64,000 bases of DNA, from positions 1-64,000 of the forward strand of contig NZ_KB898358.1 of assembly GCF_000377565.1 (NCBI RefSeq), given 5' to 3'. Every line of letters starts with the position of its first letter. Position 1 is the first letter of the stretch. The stretch comes from Rhizobium sp. 2MFCol3.1. Lineage in GTDB: Bacteria; Pseudomonadota; Alphaproteobacteria; Rhizobiales; Rhizobiaceae. The notes under the pieces were generated by a model. That model saw only the letters and a list, made by a program, of their open reading frames with translations, was not told where the DNA came from and ran no database searches. Of the stretch, positions 62,005 to 64,000 are shown piece after piece. The translations under genes were made by a program, and so were the position numbers.

Positions 62005-63455
62005 CCGAACGACTGACGCGCCTCACCGGCCTCGCACATTCAGCCAAGCTTCCCGCCTTCAATCGGGATGTGCTGAAGCCGGGCATCCTGCATCTCGGCC
62101 CCGGCGCATTCTTCCGCGCCCACTTCGCGCCCTATACGGATGCGGCGCTGGCGCTTGGCGGCGGCGATTGGGGGATCGAGGTGGCGAGCCTGCGCACCGC
62201 CGACGTCGCCGATCATCTGAACGAGCAGAACGGCCTCTACACCATGCTGGTGCGCGACACGGAAGGCACGGTCGCCCATGTCATGGGCCCGATCCTGAAA
62301 GCCCATGTCGCGACCCGCAATCCCGACGAACTGCTGGCCCGGCTCGAGGATCCCGCCATCCGCATCGTCAGCCTCACGGTAACGGAAAAGGCCTATGGCT
62401 TCGATGCCGCCACCGGCGGTCTCGATCTCAAGCATGCGGATATCGCAGCCGACCTTCAAAGCCGCCACGCGCCCCGCGGCGTCATCGGCTATCTCGTCGA
62501 GGGCCTCGCCCGCCGCCGCGCCAAGGGCGTAGCACCGTTCACTGCCCTTAGCTGCGACAACCTTCCGAGCAACGGCGCGGTGCTGAAGCGCCTCGTCCTC
62601 GATTTCGCCGGCCGCGTCGATCTCGAGCTCAAGGCGTGGATCGAGAGCAACGTTCCGTTCCCCTCGACCATGGTCGACCGCATCACGCCTGCCAGCACCG
62701 AGGCCACCTATCGCGATGCCGAAACGCTCATCGGCCGTGTCGATCTTGTCGCGATCGAGACCGAGCCCTTCACACAATGGGTTATCGAGGACAGCTTCGC
62801 CAACGGCCGCCCGCAATGGGAAAAAGCCGGCGCGCTGATGGTCGAGGATGTCTCGGCCTATGAGAAGATGAAGCTGCGCATGCTGAACGGCGCGCATTCG
62901 CTGCTCGCCTATCTCGGTTATATCGGCGGCTATGAATTCATCCGCGACGTGATGGACGACACAGGCTTGGCCGCCCTCGCGCGCCGCCACATGAACGCTG
63001 CCGCAGCCACGCTCGATCCGGTCCCCGGCATCGATCTGGAAGCCTATGCCGACGAATTGACAGCGCGCTTTGCAAACAAGGCGATCGCCCACCGCACCTA
63101 CCAGATCGCCATGGACGGCACCCAGAAGCTGCCGCAGCGCCTGCTGGAGCCAGCCATGGAAGCACTGGCCGATGGCAGCAAGGCCGAAACCTACGCCATC
63201 GCCGTCGCCGCCTGGATGCGCTACGCGCTCGGTATCGACCGCAACGGCAAGGCCTACGAACTCCGTGACCCCCGCGCCGCCGAGATCGCGGCATTGCTGG
63301 CGGACATCCCACGCAACGGCGGCGCCGTCGCCGCCGCGCTGTTCACGCTCCCCGGCCTCTTCCCGGCCGCGCTCACGGAAAACCTCGCCTGGACCGAGGA
63401 TGTGGCCAACAAGCTCGACATCCTCATCCAGGACAACAAACTGCCGTTGTTCTGA
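62001..63455 (+). CDS. uxuB: Mannitol dehydrogenase-family oxidoreductase, fructuronate reductase (UxuB) type
   Basis: The 484-residue enzyme starts with GTG overlapping the uxaC stop (GTGA). The Rossmann part has ILHLGPGAFFRAHFAPYTDA, and the catalytic signature is MKLRMLNGAHSLLAYLGYI, with the Lys-Asn-His triad of this family. Because it is coupled to uxaC, reduction of fructuronate to D-mannonate is the most likely reaction, though mannitol or arabinitol dehydrogenases look similar. Confidence 0.9.
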   Translation: MTERLTRLTGLAHSAKLPAFNRDVLKPGILHLGPGAFFRAHFAPYTDAALALGGGDWGIEVASLRTADVADHLNEQNGLYTMLVRDTEGTVAHVMGPILKAHVATRNPDELLARLEDPAIRIVSLTVTEKAYGFDAATGGLDLKHADIAADLQSRHAPRGVIGYLVEGLARRRAKGVAPFTALSCDNLPSNGAVLKRLVLDFAGRVDLELKAWIESNVPFPSTMVDRITPASTEATYRDAETLIGRVDLVAIETEPFTQWVIEDSFANGRPQWEKAGALMVEDVSAYEKMKLRMLNGAHSLLAYLGYIGGYEFIRDVMDDTGLAALARRHMNAAAATLDPVPGIDLEAYADELTARFANKAIAHRTYQIAMDGTQKLPQRLLEPAMEALADGSKAETYAIAVAAWMRYALGIDRNGKAYELRDPRAAEIAALLADIPRNGGAVAAALFTLPGLFPAALTENLAWTEDVANKLDILIQDNKLPLF

Positions 63456-63473
63456 TCGGAGCGGGTGTAGCGC

Positions 63474-64000
63474 CTAAGCCTTCACCCGCGCCATCTCGGG
63501 ATCATAGAGCGGCGTCAGCGACACCTTGCACGGCACCCGCACCCGCGCGACGTCGAGCTCATACTGGCCCGACAGCACGAATTCCTCGCTCACGCCCTCG
63601 GCGTTGCGGACATATCCATAGCCGATCGGCTTGCCCACCGTGTAGCCGAAGCCGCCGCTCGAAAGCCAGCCGACGCGCTTGCCGTCGCGGTAGATCGTCT
63701 CGCGGCCGAGCAGCACCACGTCGGGATCATCAGGCACGAAGCAGGCGAGCATCTTCTTGACGCCCTCGGCCAGCTGCCGCTCGATCGCCTCGCGGCCACG
63801 AAACGGCGTGGTCTTCTTCGTCTTCACCGCCCAGCCGAGCCCGGCTTCGATCGGCGTATGGTCGGGCCCGATATCCGAACCCCAGGCGCGATATCCCTTC
63901 TCCAGTCGGCAGCTCTCGATCGCCCGATAGCCGGCATTGACCAGATGCAGCGGAGCGCCGGCCGCCATCAGCGCGTCATAGACCGTGGTGGCGTATTCGA
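63474..64000 (-). CDS. GcvT-domain protein, C-terminal part (dimethylglycine/sarcosine dehydrogenase-like), truncated by the window
   Basis: The frame is open to the window edge (its first visible residues are EYATTVYDALMAAGA), so the start lies beyond 64000. The visible ~175 residues match the C-terminal aminomethyltransferase domain: AGYRAIESCRLEKGYRAWGS, DIGPDHTPIEAGLGWAVK and SSGGFGYTVGKPIGYGYV. In rhizobia such tails belong to FAD-dependent demethylases of glycine betaine derivatives that pass one-carbon units to tetrahydrofolate. It converges with uxuB, 18 bases apart. Confidence 0.85.
   Translation of the reverse strand, partial: EYATTVYDALMAAGAPLHLVNAGYRAIESCRLEKGYRAWGSDIGPDHTPIEAGLGWAVKTKKTTPFRGREAIERQLAEGVKKMLACFVPDDPDVVLLGRETIYRDGKRVGWLSSGGFGYTVGKPIGYGYVRNAEGVSEEFVLSGQYELDVARVRVPCKVSLTPLYDPEMARVKA

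Overview
The window is GC-rich chromosomal DNA from an alphaproteobacterium of the order Rhizobiales. It most resembles the Rhizobium etli / R. leguminosarum group. The reasons are the rhizobial fabA-fabB-fabI cluster beside an Irr-type Fur regulator, the FYDLN-acid (TIGR02300) protein, interspersed palindromic elements of rhizobial type, and the codon usage. No phage, transposon, plasmid or CRISPR locus was seen. Most of the window is core genome, with a few small accessory modules (a ccdAB toxin-antitoxin pair, a subtilase with a small partner, and a PACE efflux protein).

Layout. 1-464: an initiator tRNA behind a row of small hairpins, followed by a degenerate tRNA-like remnant and a terminator. 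580-8152: a lipoprotein hydrolase and a complete oppABCDF-type peptide importer on the minus strand. 8153-13774: a GFA protein, ccdAB with a palindromic operator, lepA, an XRE-cupin regulator, an acetyltransferase, a truncated haemoglobin, and a long intergenic region with repeats. 13775-24322: recF, a MoeB/ThiF-like E1 enzyme, an acetyltransferase, a 2-hydroxyacid dehydrogenase, an SH3 protein, an adenosine kinase-like protein, an AEC carrier, a membrane cytochrome c, kdsB, pheA, a VOC protein and a WYL regulator. 24332-31561: nudC-HIT, the SRP RNA, dnaX-ebfC, two reversed genes, recR and a lytic transglycosylase. 31565-43623: an MFS exporter divergent from rimP-nusA-ylxR-infB-rbfA-truB-rpsO-pnp. 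43699-52852: an rRNA methyltransferase-like gene, a subtilase with a propeptide-like partner, fabABI, irr, several membrane proteins and tRNA-Ala. 53006-64000: FYDLN protein, paiB, cmk, rpsA, a large acidic hypothetical protein, RNase D, a PACE protein, slyX, uxaC-uxuB and the end of a GcvT-domain gene.

How the genes work together. The rimP-to-pnp block combines ribosome maturation (RimP, RbfA, TruB), initiation (IF2), transcription elongation (NusA) and RNA decay (PNPase). It has structured leaders before rimP, rbfA and pnp that suggest control by attenuation or processing. fabABI makes unsaturated fatty acids, with the iron regulator gene irr transcribed divergently. dnaX, ebfC, recR and recF serve replication and repair. 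uxaC-uxuB is the start of hexuronate catabolism.

The observations most worth following up are: the hairpin row and tRNA remnant around the initiator tRNA; a palindromic element that appears to supply the start codon and N-terminus of a lytic transglycosylase; a subtilase paired with a stand-alone propeptide-like protein; an unannotated 27-residue membrane ORF upstream of fabA; an orphan terminator that suggests a small RNA upstream of the AEC carrier; and the leaders of rimP, rbfA, pnp and rpsA. All calls come from reading the sequence only; no database search was run.
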